Below, one piece after another: positions 26,059 to 35,900 of a stretch of 51,747 nt of DNA (the first letter of the stretch is position 1; the number at the start of each line of letters is the position of its first letter). The notes below the pieces were generated by a model that saw only the letters and a program-made list of their open reading frames with translations, ran no database searches and was not told the DNA's origin. The translations under genes were made by a program, and so were the position numbers. Source of the DNA: Parabacteroides sp. AM08-6 (lineage in GTDB: Bacteria > Bacteroidota > Bacteroidia > Bacteroidales > Tannerellaceae); assembly GCF_003473295.1 (NCBI RefSeq), contig NZ_QRMP01000029.1, positions 1 to 51,747 of the forward strand, given 5' to 3'.

Positions 26059-27249
26059 GTGAGAAAGTTATTCGAAAAGATTGTAGAGGGGGGATTACTT
26101 ATCAGCGGAAGTATCAGCAGTCTTACAATCCTGTTGATTGTTATTTTCCTCTTCAAAGAGGCCGGAGGTCTTTTTAATACACCGGTCGTAGAAGAAGGAT
26201 ATGTATTGGCTGTAAACAAAAGCAATAATATCGAGCACCTGTCTGCTGAAAAGATTATGGATATTTTCGACGGGAAAATAACAAATTGGGAAGACATCAA
26301 CGGCAAGAACGAGGACATCTTTGTCTTTCGTTTTTCAGACCTGACCAATTATTACCCGGAAGAACAGCTGGGAGATGAATTCCAATATGTTCCGGAAAAA
26401 ATCAGCGAACTGGTATCCCAAGAGCCGGGTATCATCGCTTTCTTCCCCAAACAATACCTATTAGCCGACAATTTCCAGGGGCGTGTTCTCCCGGAAGAGA
26501 AGATTTCGATGGGAGAATTTTTCGGTGGAACGAAATGGTATCCGACCGCCACACCCGCCCCTATATTCGGATTAATACCATTGTTGCTCGGAACTTTGCT
26601 TGTCAGTATCGGAGCCATCGTCCTCTCATTACCTTTTGGCCTGGCAGTTGCCATCTACATGGCAGAAATAGCAAATAAACGGACACGGGAGCTGCTGAAG
26701 CCGATTATCGAATTGCTGGCCGGCATCCCTTCAGTCGTGTACGGCTTCTTCGGCTTGGTCGTGATTGTTCCGCTTATCCAGAAAACATTGCATCTGCCGG
26801 TCGGTGAAACGGCTTTTGCCGGTAGCCTGGTACTGGCTATCATGGCGCTTCCCACCATCATTACGGTTGCCGAAGATGCCATGCGCACAACACCCCGCGC
26901 CATGAAAGAAGCCAGTCTCGCCTTAGGCGCTACACAGTGGCAGACTATCTATAAGGTGGTTATTCCATATTCCATCTCCGGTATCACTTCGGCCGTCGTA
27001 TTGGGTATCGGCCGGGCAATAGGCGAAACGATGGCCGTATTGATGGTGACAGGTAATGCGGCAGTCATCCCGACTTCCTTTTTCGAACCCGTACGAACCA
27101 TCCCTGCCACTATCGCAGCCGAATTGGGAGAAGCGCCTGCGGGAGGTGCTCATTATGAGGCGCTCTTCCTGTTGGGAGCCGTTCTCTTCCTTATTACACT
27201 GATACTAAGCATTTCCGTAGAATACATTTCATCTAAAAGAAAAATCTAA
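26059..27249 (+). CDS. pstC: phosphate ABC transporter permease PstC with PstS-like insert
   Basis: Inner-membrane permease of high-affinity phosphate uptake, 396 residues, about 80 longer than E. coli PstC. After a first membrane segment (about residues 13-33) comes an extracytoplasmic stretch (about 48-136) that reads like part of a phosphate-binding protein: VNKSNNIEHLSAEKIMDIFDGKITNWEDING, then SQEPGIIAFFPK. The transport domain follows, with EASLALGATQWQTIYKVVIP as its coupling motif. I chose GTG at 26059 because the frame upstream would begin inside the -7 element. pstA follows after five bases. No separate pstS is present. Confidence 0.9.
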   Translation: MRKLFEKIVEGGLLISGSISSLTILLIVIFLFKEAGGLFNTPVVEEGYVLAVNKSNNIEHLSAEKIMDIFDGKITNWEDINGKNEDIFVFRFSDLTNYYPEEQLGDEFQYVPEKISELVSQEPGIIAFFPKQYLLADNFQGRVLPEEKISMGEFFGGTKWYPTATPAPIFGLIPLLLGTLLVSIGAIVLSLPFGLAVAIYMAEIANKRTRELLKPIIELLAGIPSVVYGFFGLVVIVPLIQKTLHLPVGETAFAGSLVLAIMALPTIITVAEDAMRTTPRAMKEASLALGATQWQTIYKVVIPYSISGITSAVVLGIGRAIGETMAVLMVTGNAAVIPTSFFEPVRTIPATIAAELGEAPAGGAHYEALFLLGAVLFLITLILSISVEYISSKRKI

Positions 27250-27254
27250 GAGAT

Positions 27255-28142
27255 ATGACACCTGTTCAAAAAGTAGGAAATATAGATGCAAACAAACGTA
27301 TGTCGCAAAAAGTGGCATTCGGTTTCTTTACCTTTTTCAGCTACCTGGTTGTAGCCATCCTGTTCGTAATACTCGGCTTCATCATTCTCAAAGGAGGAAG
27401 TGTCATCAGTTGGGATTTCCTGACGAAAGCACCTGAAGAAGGAATGACAGCCGGTGGTATTTTCCCTGCTATCGTCGGAACATTTTATCTGATTTTGGGC
27501 AGTAGCATTATCAGTTTCCCGATAGGTATCATGAGTGGTATTTACATGAACGAATATGCGACGAACGGAAAAATAGTCCGTTTCATCCGGGTAATGACAA
27601 ACAACTTGAGTGGTGTTCCGTCCGTAGTCTTCGGTCTGTTCGGAATGTCCCTGTTTGTAAACGCGCTGGGATGGGGTGACTCTATCATAGCCGGATCATT
27701 CACGCTGGCCCTGATGTCTCTTCCTCTGATTATCCGTACAACGGAAGAAGCGTTGAAAAGTATAGACGACTCTTTCCGCCACGGCAGTCTTGCGCTGGGA
27801 GCAACCAAGTTGCAGACTATCCGCCGTGTTGTGCTCCCGATGGCATTTCCCAATATTATTACAGGATTAATTCTGTCCATCGGACGTGTATCCGGCGAAA
27901 CAGCTCCTATCCTGTTCACTGTAGCAGCCTACTTCTTACCGCAATTGCCCGGAAGTATTTTCGACCAATGTATGGCACTGCCCTACCACCTGTATGTTAT
28001 TTCCACCAGCGGAACCGATATCGAGGCATCCCGCGGAATGGCTTACGGTACGGCATTGGTATTGATTGCAATCGTGCTACTAGTCAACCTACTCGCAAAT
28101 GCACTGCGCAGCTATTTTGCAAAGAAAGTAAAGATGGGGTGA
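27255..28142 (+). CDS. pstA: phosphate ABC transporter permease PstA
   Basis: Second permease of the phosphate transporter, 295 residues. It has about six membrane segments and the conserved coupling motif GSLALGATKLQTIRRVVLP, the IRTTEEAL segment, and GLILSIGRVSGETAPILFT, all standard for PstA. It starts five bases after pstC. A repeat-rich gap of 127 bases separates it from pstB, an unusual interval for this operon. Confidence 0.96.
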   Translation: MTPVQKVGNIDANKRMSQKVAFGFFTFFSYLVVAILFVILGFIILKGGSVISWDFLTKAPEEGMTAGGIFPAIVGTFYLILGSSIISFPIGIMSGIYMNEYATNGKIVRFIRVMTNNLSGVPSVVFGLFGMSLFVNALGWGDSIIAGSFTLALMSLPLIIRTTEEALKSIDDSFRHGSLALGATKLQTIRRVVLPMAFPNIITGLILSIGRVSGETAPILFTVAAYFLPQLPGSIFDQCMALPYHLYVISTSGTDIEASRGMAYGTALVLIAIVLLVNLLANALRSYFAKKVKMG

Positions 28143-28145
28143 AAG

Positions 28146-28258
28146 ACAGTAGTTAGTAGGAAGTAGTTGGTAGTTAGTAGAAATACCCCGGCTACAAACC
28201 ACTTCCTATCAACTACTAACTACCAACTACTAACTACCAACTACTAACTACCAACTAC
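28146..28258. repeat. 14-bp tandem repeat with complementary left arm (long hairpins)
   Basis: CAACTACTAACTAC occurs three and a half times in exact tandem (28210, 28224, 28238, partial at 28252). The left part holds the complement: the 18 bases 28163-28180 can pair perfectly with 28213-28230, 28227-28244 or 28241-28258, and 28149-28165 can pair with 28201-28217 with two mismatches. It fills the gap between pstA and pstB. A copy number that can slip and mutually exclusive hairpins are direct readings; any role in mRNA stability or differential expression is inference. Confidence 0.85.
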
Positions 28259-28269
28259 AATATAAAAAA

Positions 28270-29022
28270 ATGATAAAAATCAATGCTCAAAACGTAGACT
28301 TCTACTATGGTGATTTTCACGCACTGAAAAATATCTCCATGCAGATTGAAGCGAATACTTCGGTAGCCTTCATCGGGCCGTCCGGATGTGGTAAATCAAC
28401 TTTTCTTCGTCTGTTCAACCGAATGAACGACCTGATACCCGACACCCGCCTCGAAGGTAAAATCCTGATAGACGAACGGGACATTTACGATAAAGGAGAG
28501 AAAGTGGATACGTTGCGGAAAAATGTCGGCATGGTATTCCAGAAACCCAACCCGTTTCCCAAAACCATCTTTGAAAACGTGGCATACGGTTTGCGGGTAA
28601 ATGGCATAAAAGACACGAGTTATATTGAAGAGACCGTCGTTAAAACCTTGAAACAGGTAGTGCTCTGGGATGAGGTAAAAGACAAACTGAAAGACTCGGC
28701 ATTCGCCCTTTCCGGCGGACAACAGCAACGTCTGTGCATTGCCCGCGCTCTAGCCATCTCCCCTTCCATCCTGCTGATGGACGAACCGACCTCGGCACTC
28801 GACCCAATCTCTACCAGCAAAATAGAAGACTTGATACATGAATTAAAAAAGGAATACACCATTGTCATCGTCACCCACAACATGCAACAAGCAGCCCGTG
28901 TCAGCGACAAGACCGGATACTTCTATCTGGGAGAACTTATCGAGTACGGAGAAACCCGGAAGATTTTCACGAACCCGGAAAAAGAGTCGACGCAGAATTA
29001 CATTACAGGAAGATTTGGATAA
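28270..29022 (+). CDS. pstB: phosphate ABC transporter ATP-binding protein PstB
   Basis: ATPase of the Pst transporter, 250 residues. Walker [10 protein letters not shown] (residues 36-44), Q-loop [20 protein letters not shown] (a PstB hallmark), signature [15 protein letters not shown], Walker [14 protein letters not shown] and switch histidine [13 protein letters not shown] are all present. It follows the repeat region by 11 bases and precedes phoU by 18. Confidence 0.97.
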   Translation: MIKINAQNVDFYYGDFHALKNISMQIEANTSVAFIGPSGCGKSTFLRLFNRMNDLIPDTRLEGKILIDERDIYDKGEKVDTLRKNVGMVFQKPNPFPKTIFENVAYGLRVNGIKDTSYIEETVVKTLKQVVLWDEVKDKLKDSAFALSGGQQQRLCIARALAISPSILLMDEPTSALDPISTSKIEDLIHELKKEYTIVIVTHNMQQAARVSDKTGYFYLGELIEYGETRKIFTNPEKESTQNYITGRFG

Positions 29023-29040
29023 ATAATAACATCAAGAAAT

Positions 29041-29715
29041 ATGAAAGTCATCGAACAAGAAATAACCCTGCTGAAAAACAGTATCAGCGAAATGTGGAAC
29101 CTTGTCCACCAACAATTATACAATGCCGGCGAAGCCATGTTGACCGGCGACAAAGAACTGGCCTACAAAGTCATCAGCCGCGAACGTCGTGTGAACGCTT
29201 TCGAACTGAAGATAGACAGCGATTGCGAAGACATCATCGCCCTTTACGCCCCGGTAGCCATCGACCTGCGTTTCGTACTGGCCATGTATAAAATCAATAC
29301 GAACCTGGAACGCCTCGGCGACTTCGCGGAAAGTATCGCCCGTTTTGCCGGAAACTTACCCGAAGGTGAACCTCTCGACCCGGAATTGGTTAAAGCCACC
29401 CGTGTGGAAGAGATGTTGAAGGAACTGCTCGACATGATTTCGCTTACCCAGGAAGCTTTCGAAAAGGAAAGTTCGGAAATCGCTTCCCGTATCTTCCTGA
29501 AAGATAATCTAATCGACGAAATCAACCATAATTCGACCCCCATCATCGCCCAATACATCGAAGCACATCCGAGCAGTGCCTTGGCGGGATTATACATGGC
29601 GGGAGTCATTCGCAAAATGGAGCGTTTCGGCGACCATTGCACCAATATCGCGGAGGAATTGATTTTCTATCTAGATGCGAAAGTAATGAAACATATGGGA
29701 AAAACAGAAAAATAA
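29041..29715 (+). CDS. phoU: phosphate signaling complex protein PhoU
   Basis: Cytosolic regulator that links Pst transport to the PhoR/PhoB two-component system, 224 residues, all-helical with two PhoU repeats. Conserved metal-site motifs of the E/DxxxD type appear in the two halves, as NTNLERLGDFAESIARFA and RKMERFGDHCTNIAEE. It is the fourth gene of the pst operon. No phoR or phoB lies next to it. Confidence 0.95.
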   Translation: MKVIEQEITLLKNSISEMWNLVHQQLYNAGEAMLTGDKELAYKVISRERRVNAFELKIDSDCEDIIALYAPVAIDLRFVLAMYKINTNLERLGDFAESIARFAGNLPEGEPLDPELVKATRVEEMLKELLDMISLTQEAFEKESSEIASRIFLKDNLIDEINHNSTPIIAQYIEAHPSSALAGLYMAGVIRKMERFGDHCTNIAEELIFYLDAKVMKHMGKTEK

Positions 29716-29716
29716 A

Positions 29717-29724
29717 TATCTTTG
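29717..29724 (+). promoter_or_regulatory. -7 element of the porin gene
   Basis: TATCTTTG, directly after the phoU stop and 35 bases before the porin ATG, could give the porin a separate transcript. A -33 box is not clear, and read-through from the pst operon is also likely. Confidence 0.5.
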
Positions 29725-29758
29725 CACCCTCAAACATAAATATTAGCAAAGATAATAA

Positions 29759-30955
29759 ATGAAACGACTTGCGGCCGTCGGGCTATCCGCCTTTCTTTTG
29801 TCCGGTTCCGCCCTGCCTCTTGCAGCGCAATCATTCGTTCCTCAGCGGGATTCGTCTGATATTTCTTTATTCGAATATGCGACGAAAATACCGAAACGGA
29901 ACAAAGTGTTTAATCTGAATCTGGAGATGCAGACGACGTTCAACACCTTTTTCACCGGAAAGAAACTGGATGAAGCCGCTTTCCGTTTCAACCAAATCAA
30001 GCTGGAAGCTACCGGTGAAGTGACAGACCGTCTTTTCTATTGGTATCGCCAAAATCTGAACCAGGGAAACCGGGCGATGGATTTTGAAAATCTGCCGGAG
30101 TCTATCGAATATGCTTTTATCGGTTACCGGTTGACTGACCGGCTGACTGTCACTGCCGGCAAACAAGACGTTGCCTGGGGTGGTTTCGAATACGACCTCA
30201 ATCCGCTGGAGATATATGAATACAGCGATATGAACGAGTATATGAACTGCTATTTCACCGGTCTGACGCTGGGTTACGAGCTTACCCCTTCACAGGAATT
30301 TCGCATACAGGTGACGAACAATCGTATCGGCAGTATGGAAGAGACGTATGGCCTACTACCCGAAGGGATAGGGAAATCGAAAGCCCCGCTGTTCTACACA
30401 CTCAACTGGAACAGCAGTTATCTGGATGAACTTTTAAACCTCCGTTATTCTGTTACCGCAGGCGAACAGGCTAAGGATAGATGGAGTTATATGGCTTGGG
30501 CCGGACATCATATATCGGCCGGTCCTATCGATGGTTATTTCGATGTCATGTACACCCGGGGCGCACTCGACCCGCTGGGTATCCTCACCGAACTTCAAAC
30601 GGCGGAAAACGAGGAGCAGGAACTTTTGTGCGCCACAAACACGGAATATCTTTCCTTCGTTGCCGAACTGAACTATCGTTTCCACCCGAAATGGAACTTT
30701 TTTCTCAAAGGTTCTTACGAAACGGCATCTATTTACAAAGCAACCGAACACTGGGATTCCGGCAAATACCGTACTGCTTGGGGTTATCAAGCCGGCATCG
30801 AATTTTATCCGATGGCCGATGAGAACTTGCACCTCTTCCTCTTAGGCATGGGACGCAGTTACCACCTGACAGAAAAGGCCCGGTCAATGGGGACAAGCAT
30901 TGATAATACGGCAAGGGTATCGGTTGGGTTTATTTATTCATTGCCTTTATACTGA
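29759..30955 (+). CDS. OprO/OprP-like outer-membrane porin
   Basis: A 398-residue outer-membrane protein with a signal peptide (cleavage near LPLAAQS) and a strand-rich body typical of beta-barrels, closing in VSVGFIYSLPLY with a C-terminal aromatic. Motifs such as RLTVTAGKQDVAWGGFEYD and FRFNQIKLEATGEVTDRLFYWYRQ resemble the phosphate-selective porin O/P family (pfam07396). Its place right after phoU suggests phosphate or pyrophosphate entry through the outer membrane. Selectivity is inferred only from this setting. Confidence 0.85.
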   Translation: MKRLAAVGLSAFLLSGSALPLAAQSFVPQRDSSDISLFEYATKIPKRNKVFNLNLEMQTTFNTFFTGKKLDEAAFRFNQIKLEATGEVTDRLFYWYRQNLNQGNRAMDFENLPESIEYAFIGYRLTDRLTVTAGKQDVAWGGFEYDLNPLEIYEYSDMNEYMNCYFTGLTLGYELTPSQEFRIQVTNNRIGSMEETYGLLPEGIGKSKAPLFYTLNWNSSYLDELLNLRYSVTAGEQAKDRWSYMAWAGHHISAGPIDGYFDVMYTRGALDPLGILTELQTAENEEQELLCATNTEYLSFVAELNYRFHPKWNFFLKGSYETASIYKATEHWDSGKYRTAWGYQAGIEFYPMADENLHLFLLGMGRSYHLTEKARSMGTSIDNTARVSVGFIYSLPLY

Positions 30956-31090
30956 AATGCAGGAGAATATGATGGAGTATTCCGGTAAGCACCATTGTGT
31001 TTCATAGTACTATTAAAATAAAAATTCAATCGAATGTAGGGTACAATTTCTCTATTTGAGATTTATTCATTGCCATAGTTGTGATGCAGT

Positions 31091-31960
31091 TTATTGTTCC
31101 TTGTATTTCTCCCAATAAGGGAATAACCTTTCTTTTATCAGACTAACCGTTGTTTCAAAATTCGGTTCCGTCTTCCCGATTTTCTTTATGAAACCTTTCC
31201 ATAACATTTGAAACCGGGGATTTTTGGGAAAATCATCACTAAACAAGGGATGGTTCTCTTCATATACGGTTCCTCTGTTCTTCAAGGTGGCGCGGATTGC
31301 TTTCTCCAGCATGTCGCTATCCCGTGTATTATTATATAGTAAGGTATAGAGGTCATAAAAATCCTTCATGCGGCTGTTGTTTTCCGACAATTCAATCATC
31401 GCCTGAAATTTCTCTGCCACTACCGTTTCCAGTGAGTAAGCCATGATACTGACGGCGGGCAGTCCGTCCAGCAACAGCGGATATTCCAGTTCCTGCGGTT
31501 CGGGAGTGATAACGTCACCAAAGCCGATGTCCATAGCTATTTTCTGACGGACGGTATCCAACTGCGCCGTTACATGCAACCGTATGCCTTTATATACACG
31601 GTTTTCATTGATTTCTTCCGTTTCGATGCTATCCGTATCAAAGACGGTTCCGTCTTCCTTGCAGGATATGCCGCATATTTCGGAAAAAGCCTCTCCAATA
31701 ATCTTTTTGTCGTTGTTGATACTACTCCCGAGAAAATCTATATCCAGTGTAGGTCGTGCCTTCAACTGTTCATGGGCATAGAGCAATGCGCCTCCTTTCA
31801 GGTAAAAGCGGTTCTTGTACTTGCTCTGTGCAAGACGGTATAGAAGGCGTTCCTGCACATAGCGTATCAGTAACGGTTGGTAAGGCAGTCCTTCCGCTTT
31901 CGACAGATTCAAGAGCTTCGCCTTTACGGACTTGCCATAGTCTTTCGATTCTTTTGTCAT
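31091..31960 (-). CDS. AbiEii-type nucleotidyltransferase toxin
   Basis: A 289-residue member of the AbiEii/nucleotidyl transferase family, the toxin half of a type IV-like toxin-antitoxin and phage-defence system. The nucleotidyltransferase motif is visible as FYLKGGALLYA followed by RPTLDIDFLG, with the two metal-binding aspartates in DID; later blocks MAYSLETVVAEKFQAMIEL and NSRMKDFYDLYTLLYN are typical. AbiEii enzymes are thought to transfer nucleotides to RNA targets. Its start overlaps the AbiEi stop by four bases, so the antitoxin is made first. It lies next to the porin gene on the opposite strand. Confidence 0.92.
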   Translation of the reverse strand: MTKESKDYGKSVKAKLLNLSKAEGLPYQPLLIRYVQERLLYRLAQSKYKNRFYLKGGALLYAHEQLKARPTLDIDFLGSSINNDKKIIGEAFSEICGISCKEDGTVFDTDSIETEEINENRVYKGIRLHVTAQLDTVRQKIAMDIGFGDVITPEPQELEYPLLLDGLPAVSIMAYSLETVVAEKFQAMIELSENNSRMKDFYDLYTLLYNNTRDSDMLEKAIRATLKNRGTVYEENHPLFSDDFPKNPRFQMLWKGFIKKIGKTEPNFETTVSLIKERLFPYWEKYKEQ

Positions 31961-32541
31961 AGTTGGATTTCCAGATATTTGTTGAGTATTCCGGCTATCC
32001 GCATGGACTTGGCATAAGCGGCCAGCCGGGTTATATTACGTTCCTTGCGTGACAGGTAGTTTTTCAATATCTCGGAACTCACGTCAATTCCGATTTTGTT
32101 CCGATAACGGATGGCGTCACAAATCGATTTCTCCATGTCGTAAATAGGTATTTCAAAACCGTCTATCTGTCGGCGGACAATGCCTACACCATAGATGGAA
32201 CGGTCCCAATAATTGAGTATGATGGGTGGGTAATCGGGCAATGTTATCTTTTGTTTTCTCGGTATGGCGACATAGAAACCTTGTGGTATCTGTGTGGTAA
32301 GTTCATAATACGCCCATGCGGAATAAAGACACAACACCCCGTCGGGTACTATCTTTTCAAGGTCAATCATGGTTCCTGCCATTGCGTCTTCCATGCAGTA
32401 CACTCCCGATTTAAGACGGATTATCTCACCCGATTTCACTGCTTCCAGCAGCCGGTAATACAGGTAACGGTTGCCGATAATCTCCTTACGGGTGATATAT
32501 CCTCCATGTCGCTCTATCAGAAGTCTCAATTTATCATCCAT
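31957..32541 (-). CDS. AbiEi-type antitoxin and transcriptional regulator
   Basis: A 194-residue protein with an N-terminal winged-helix domain (residues about 5-50, LLIERHGGYITRKEIIGNRYLYYRLLEA then GEIIRLKSGVYCMED) and a C-terminal antitoxin domain with the family motif ISVYDMEKSICDAIRYRNKIG seen here as IPIYDMEKSICDAIRYRNKIG. AbiEi proteins neutralise AbiEii and repress their own promoter by binding inverted repeats. The matching 17-base palindrome lies 17 bases upstream of the start. The overlap with the toxin gene is four bases. Confidence 0.9.
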   Translation of the reverse strand: MDDKLRLLIERHGGYITRKEIIGNRYLYYRLLEAVKSGEIIRLKSGVYCMEDAMAGTMIDLEKIVPDGVLCLYSAWAYYELTTQIPQGFYVAIPRKQKITLPDYPPIILNYWDRSIYGVGIVRRQIDGFEIPIYDMEKSICDAIRYRNKIGIDVSSEILKNYLSRKERNITRLAAYAKSMRIAGILNKYLEIQL

Positions 32542-32558
32542 ATTATTCTTGTTTTATA

Positions 32559-32604
32559 TGTACAAATATACGGCATTTATTTCCAAGTGCCGTAGTTTTG
32601 TACA
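32559..32604 (-). promoter_or_regulatory. candidate AbiEi operator overlapping the promoter
   Basis: Two 17-base arms (32559-32575 and 32588-32604), which match at 15 of 17 positions, are separated by 12 bases. The left arm contains the minus-strand -7 element TATATTTG (32563-32570). Binding of a dimeric winged-helix repressor here would block transcription. This is an inference from position and from known autoregulation in the AbiE family. Confidence 0.65.
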
Positions 32605-32692
32605 TGTTTTCTTTTGAGAAGCAGACAGGATGGTAAGAAACGAAAATTACGATAGAAAATCCCCATAGAATTTCGCATACTACATAAAAACG

Positions 32693-32722
32693 AAGCTCCG
32701 GCGGCCTAAACCGTCGGAGCTT
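32693..32722. terminator. terminator, mainly for the surface protein gene
   Basis: A 12-base stem with one G-T/G-C irregularity (AAGCTCCGGCGG against CCGTCGGAGCTT) and a six-base loop, followed by T-runs on both sides. On the minus strand it lies 200 bases after the stop of the gene at 32922. Confidence 0.8.
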
Positions 32723-32921
32723 GTTTTGTATCTGCTTTCTTTCTTCACAGAAATACCGGCAGAAGAACTTTTTTCAATTTTATTACTTTAGTATTAATAC
32801 TACCACTTGTTCTCCCTCGCGGGGTACTTAGTCTTGTCTTCCACTAATTAGCTAAACCAGTCAGTCAACGAGACCGCGTGATATTATTTAGAATTATTTT
32901 TTTATTCAAATATTCTCTTTC
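32723..32921. other. 3' untranslated stretch after the surface protein gene
   Basis: No gene seen. It contains the 14-base perfect palindrome TAGTATTAATACTA (32789-32802). If the terminator at 32693 is the true end, the transcript carries a 3' tail of about 200 bases. Confidence 0.4.
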
Positions 32922-35900
32922 TTATTCAACAATCGCTTTTACAGCTTCTTCGCCTTCAACAGCTACTACTACAACACCTGCAGGTACTGCAATCGTTTCG
33001 TTGTCGGAAGCAAGGATTGCGTTAGCTTTCACCTGACCAAGCATGTTGCTGATAACAACCTTCTTGCCGGCTGCACCGCTGATAGTTACCTTACCTTCGC
33101 TTGCGATTACGCTTACTTCGGATACGGATACATTGTCATTGTCGGTCGGAGCCAGTTTAGTGTCGTTGATTGCGAACAACTGAGCTTGTGCTCTGTTACC
33201 CAATACGAGGATACCGTTCAGGTAGCTTAAGTAGTTCTTGTCTTTTTTCACATCACCGGCAGGAGCCACTTCAATTCTGTAGTAACCTTCGTTGTCTTTA
33301 TCGATAGCAAATGCCCAAGTAGCATCGGTGATACCATTTTCTTTAGCAACATCCAATGTGTCAGCCTTAGTCGGTATTCTTTCGATAGCCAAAGAGTCGC
33401 CTGATGCGTTGTCAACGCGTTTTGCATATACGAAACCAACACGTGTCAAACCATCCTGAGAATAGATTTCTTTATCCTTGCTGGCATTCTTAACAGAGTC
33501 TGCATAGCTTACCATATAAGCTTTTCTGTCGAATGAACCAACCTTTTCAGTATCGACTGCTTTCGTGATGTAGTAAGCATAACGGAAGTTGTCTTTTCTG
33601 TCTACATAAGCAGTATCCAGACCCAGAACGAAGTCGTTGTCTGTTGCGGCTGCTTTCAGTTCCAGACCTGTACGTTTGATAGCAGCGAACGGTTTAACGG
33701 CTGTTATCATAGAAGCGTCGTCACCCATCAAAGAGATAGTTACGTTCTTCGGAGCGTCTGTTACATTCAGGTAAGTTTCTGTTGTAGCTGCTGCCAGGTC
33801 GAATGCCCAGTTAGTGATATCAAACGGAGTTACTACTACGGCATTACCGTTCTGGTCTACACCTACTTTCAAGGCACCACAGCGAAAATCTTCTGCACCC
33901 ATCAATAAGAGTTCATACTGACCGGCTTTGTCGCTTGTACGACGGAATACCAACCCGGCTTTAGCTGCTTCTGAAGAAATTGCCTTTTCAGCATCTTTCG
34001 TCAACATAATCTGCAAACTAGGTTCTTCAAGAGTGAAGAACAAGGTATCGTTACCGAAGTAAACTTCACCATTGTATGCGTTAGCTGTCAAGCTGTTGTC
34101 TGCCAGTTCCTGAGCAACCATATCTTTCAATTTGAATACCAATGCTTTTTCAGCATCATCCGTCATTACTACAGAAGAGTCTGCCTTCATCGTCAGATAG
34201 AATGTAGTAGTCGGATTAGCGAAGTTTGTAGCAGTCAGTTTGTATGTCTGATGGTCGATAGCTTCTTTTGTCAGGTTCTTGTAACCATCAGGTGTACCTT
34301 CAACTTCTACAAGCTGAATAGTGTCGCCATCTGCTTCATAGATACCTTCTTCTGCGTCTATTACATAGAATTTTTGAGCTTCAATCAACGGATTTTCGAA
34401 GTCACGGTTTACAATTGTGTATTCACTAGCTTCATCATCAGCTTCTGAAACAAACCACTGAGTAGAAGGAACGTTTACATATACATTAGCAGACATAATA
34501 TCTTCACAATCAGAAGTAGAAGTCATTACGATATACGGTTTAGCTTCATCTTTCTTAGACATTGACTTCACATAATAAGCAGTGCCTTTTTCGAGTTGAG
34601 CAGTTTCACGTACAACCTGGTTGAATGTGATAACTGTGTTCTTCAACAGTTCTGCATAAAGAGCATCACTTTCTGCTGCTACAGATACTTCACGATGGTT
34701 GTTAGCCAATGTACGAAGTACTACAGAAGCTTCTTCAACATTAGAACCATCTGCATTTGAAACCCAAGTATTGATTAAGATTTCGTCTGCACCTACCTTC
34801 TGAGGATTAGCAACCAATTGGAATGCGAACAAGTTGATGGACATGCCGTCAGCAATAGCACCACCTTCTTCCAAAGTTTTAGTAGGATCTAATCTCTTCA
34901 AAGTATCAGCCTTGAAGCCGAAATACTTTTCGTTCTTAGCGATATATTCTGCGGTATCCACATACAAGAAAGCTTGCTTACCCTCAATCAGGGAGTCTTT
35001 AATTGCAAGGGCGTAATAGCCTTCGGCATCAGCACCTGAGTCAACAATATCTTTAGATGCAGTAGTTACCTTTAGAGTTGATGCAGTAGTTGCCAAAGTA
35101 TTTAATGCACCAGCTTCAGTTGTTGCATATTGTACATAAACAGCACCAGCAGATTTCAACGCTGCTAAACGAACAGCATCCGCAGGATCAGTTGTGAAAT
35201 CAGGTACAGCACTTGTAGATGTCTGGTTAGGATTAGCCACAAATTTCGTTACAGCTTTTTCGATTGCAGAATAAGAAACAGAAAGAGAGTCTTTCAGACC
35301 TCTCCAAGTGGTATCTGCACCGTTTAAAGCGGTTTTAAAGTTTTTATAGTCAGTACTAGTCTCATCCAACTTTGCACTTGCACTCGTTCCCACCTCTTTT
35401 AAAGAATCAATAGCATTTTTGAAAGCAGCACCAGCTGTACTTACTGTAGCTGTAAGTTTATTCAAGGCGCCGTTATCACTTCCTCCAGCTGTACCTAATG
35501 CTTTCAACGCTGCAGTAATAGCCGTTGCATTGCCAGCTTTCTCGAACAGTTTTCCATTAAACTCATTTGCCTTACCCCATTTAATAGCCTCATCCACTTC
35601 AGCCTTAAACGCAGTCCAAGCTGCATCTATAGCTGTATTTGCTTCTGTTGTAGCTTCTTTTGCTGCAGCCAAAGCATCATCATAATCTTCCGTATCATAT
35701 ACAGCAGCAGAATACATGCTTGCCAATTTTACAGCAACCAGCTTGTTATCCGTAAACGGATTACCGATTGTACTACCCAAAGTATCAGGAGTAAACTTCA
35801 ATTGGAAAGCTTCAACATCGTCATCAACTTTGTTCAGGTCGTCTATACCTAAAGCTAATCCATCGACAGCTTTAGTAAGTACAATTTTCACTTCCTCGAA

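Noticed and set aside
28146..28258. CRISPR array
   Set aside because: Repeats abut without spacers and the left half is their complement; no cas genes are present.
31091..32541. Phage-type island around the AbiE pair
   Set aside because: No integrase, attachment-site duplication or other phage gene was seen next to it; only the two-gene cassette can be supported.
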